Part shown: one piece after another, positions 62,961 through 64,000 of the stretch
Layout: every line of letters begins with the position of its first letter
Numbering within the stretch: the first letter of the stretch is position 1
Assembly (NCBI GenBank): GCA_014529385.2
Contig: CM043971.1
Span: forward strand, 57,228,709 to 57,292,708
Direction of reading: 5' to 3'
Length of the DNA: 64,000 nt
DNA from: Adiantum capillus-veneris
Lineage: Eukaryota > Streptophyta > Polypodiopsida > Polypodiales > Pteridaceae
The notes under the pieces: generated by a model
Seen by the model: the letters and a program-made list of their open reading frames with translations, nothing else
Databases searched by the model: none
What the model was told of the DNA's origin: nothing
Program-made: the position numbers and the translations under genes

Positions 62961-62964
62961 GTTA

Positions 62965-63335
62965 TATGGTTTAAAGCAATATCCATAAGCTTGGTATGAA
63001 AAGATTTATGCTTATTTGGTTGCGCATGGTTTTCAATAAAGTCCAACTACAAGCACTTTGTATGTCAAACATGCATATGATGTATTTCTAATCATTGTGC
63101 TTTATGTTGATGACATGTTTCTCATACCATATGAGATACATACGGTTAATTTTAAGGTTGATTTGAATGCCTCTTTGGAGATATCAAATTTGATACTTTT
63201 GCACCATTTTAAGAGCATATAGTTTAACCAGGTTGATGGAGGTATTGCCTTGTGTCAAACAAAGTATATTGAGACATCGTTGTGTAGATTCCACCTTGAA
63301 GATTGCAACATATGGAGACAAGTTTGAAGCTTAGC
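62965..63335 (+). pseudogene. Ty1/copia reverse transcriptase remnant
   Basis: Translation in shifting frames gives GLKQYP.AWYEKIYAYLVAHGF, then LYVKHAYDVFLIIVLYVDDMF with the YVDD catalytic box, VNFKVDLNASLEIS, and VDGGIALCQTKYIETSLCRF. These are consecutive RT motifs of a copia element. Stops and a two-base shift near 62960 show decay. The remnant ends about 70 bases before the (CT)n tract at 63407. No other pol part is present. Confidence 0.8.
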
Positions 63336-63405
63336 CTTCATGATGCCAAATGCCACCTTGATGTCACTCTCTATCCTTTGGTTGTTGGTTGCTTGATTTC
63401 AATAT

Positions 63406-63406
<1 letters not shown>

Positions 63407-63468
<62 letters not shown>
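63407..63468. repeat. (CT)n microsatellite
   Basis: A pure CT tract of 62 bases following the copia remnant. Confidence 0.97.
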
Positions 63469-63469
<1 letters not shown>

Positions 63470-63471
<2 letters not shown>

Positions 63472-64000
63472 CCAGGGAAAATGACTCCATAAGAATGCTA
63501 TGTGGATTATTCATGAGATAAGTCTACAAGAAATCTTGTATATTTTGATATAGTAGCTAATATACAAGCCAAATGTATGGATGCTATGAGGTTATTCATT
63601 AAATAAGTTTACACTAAATCTTGTATATTTCAATATGTGGATTATCTATTAAATAAATCTATAATAAATCTTATATATTTTGATAAATCTATAATAAATC
63701 CTTAATATTTTGATAAGTCTAAAATAAATTTTGTATATTACAATGTGTGGATTATCCATTAGAGATAAGTCTCCAACAAATCCTGTATATTTTGATATAG
63801 TAGCCAATATACAAACCAAATATGTATAGAATCTAGAAAAATTATTTATCTTGATGGAAATAACTTAAAAACATTAGATAATTCTACAATAAATCCTATA
63901 TATTTTGATGTACTAGCCAATATATAAACGAATATTAAAAATTATGCACTTTTTTTAATATCTTAAAAACATTATCCGTTAGTTGGAGGTCTCTCTCTTC
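63470..64000. repeat. AT-rich tandem-like repeats
   Basis: Loose repetition of AATAAGTCTACAA.AAATC.TGTATATTTTGATATAG at about 63510, 63600, 63660, 63710, 63770 and 63880. No gene. Confidence 0.7.

Overview
The window looks like a repeat-rich stretch of a land-plant nuclear genome. The evidence is a chromodomain Ty3/gypsy element, Ty1/copia elements primed by initiator-Met tRNA, an L1-type LINE, short introns with plant-like splice sites, CT-rich leaders and many (GA)n/(CT)n tracts. The DUF7869-like gene and the repeat style hint at a non-seed plant such as a fern, but that is a guess. I see no rRNA, tRNA, CRISPR or bacterial features. Almost everything is mobile-element sequence. The few host-like genes are broken or only predicted.

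Layout. 1-1.1 kb: remains of a minus-strand copia element (gag, primer site, start of an LTR). 1.2-5.8 kb: a minus-strand L1-type LINE with ORF1, endonuclease and reverse transcriptase, bounded on both sides by (AG)n, probably inserted into the GA tract of that copia LTR. 5.8-10.4 kb: LTR remnant, low-complexity DNA, a plus-strand copia gag fragment and a composite microsatellite with a 39-base G run. 10.4-14.9 kb: a pair of ~940-bp direct repeats around a 2.6-kb interior. 15.0-22.4 kb: an old plus-strand gypsy element with 112-bp LTRs. One LTR carries a 218-bp MITE-like insert with an 8-bp target duplication, and the coding region carries a 1.25-kb insert with palindromic ends. 22.4-23.8 kb: two minisatellites.

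23.9-34.6 kb is the most unusual part. A decayed leftward DUF7869-like gene and a rightward gene of unknown function point away from each other around a unique core at 29.0-30.5 kb. Between each gene and the core lies an array of short repeats built on a palindrome (CTATGG-CC..GG-CCATAG type), and the two arrays are inverted copies of each other. The rightward gene has phase-consistent splice sites that place its array inside an intron.

34.9-54.3 kb holds more of the same palindromic repeat. A ~2.6-kb unit (array plus the start of an FCP1-like gene) is tandemly duplicated. The second copy was later split by a young 8.9-kb chromodomain gypsy element (39533-48434, 5-bp target duplication, nearly identical 1590-bp LTRs). 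Downstream lie two decayed FCP1/HAD phosphatase-like genes. 54.7-59.9 kb: a young, almost intact 5.3-kb copia element (322-bp LTRs, 5-bp target duplication) broken by one stop codon. 60-64 kb: microsatellites, a 185-bp-arm hairpin and a copia reverse-transcriptase remnant.

The genes do not form a pathway. The order of events can be partly read: palindromic repeats and FCP1-like fragments were amplified first, then duplicated in tandem, then hit by the two young LTR elements. The old gypsy at 15-22 kb is far older, with about 11% divergence between its LTRs.
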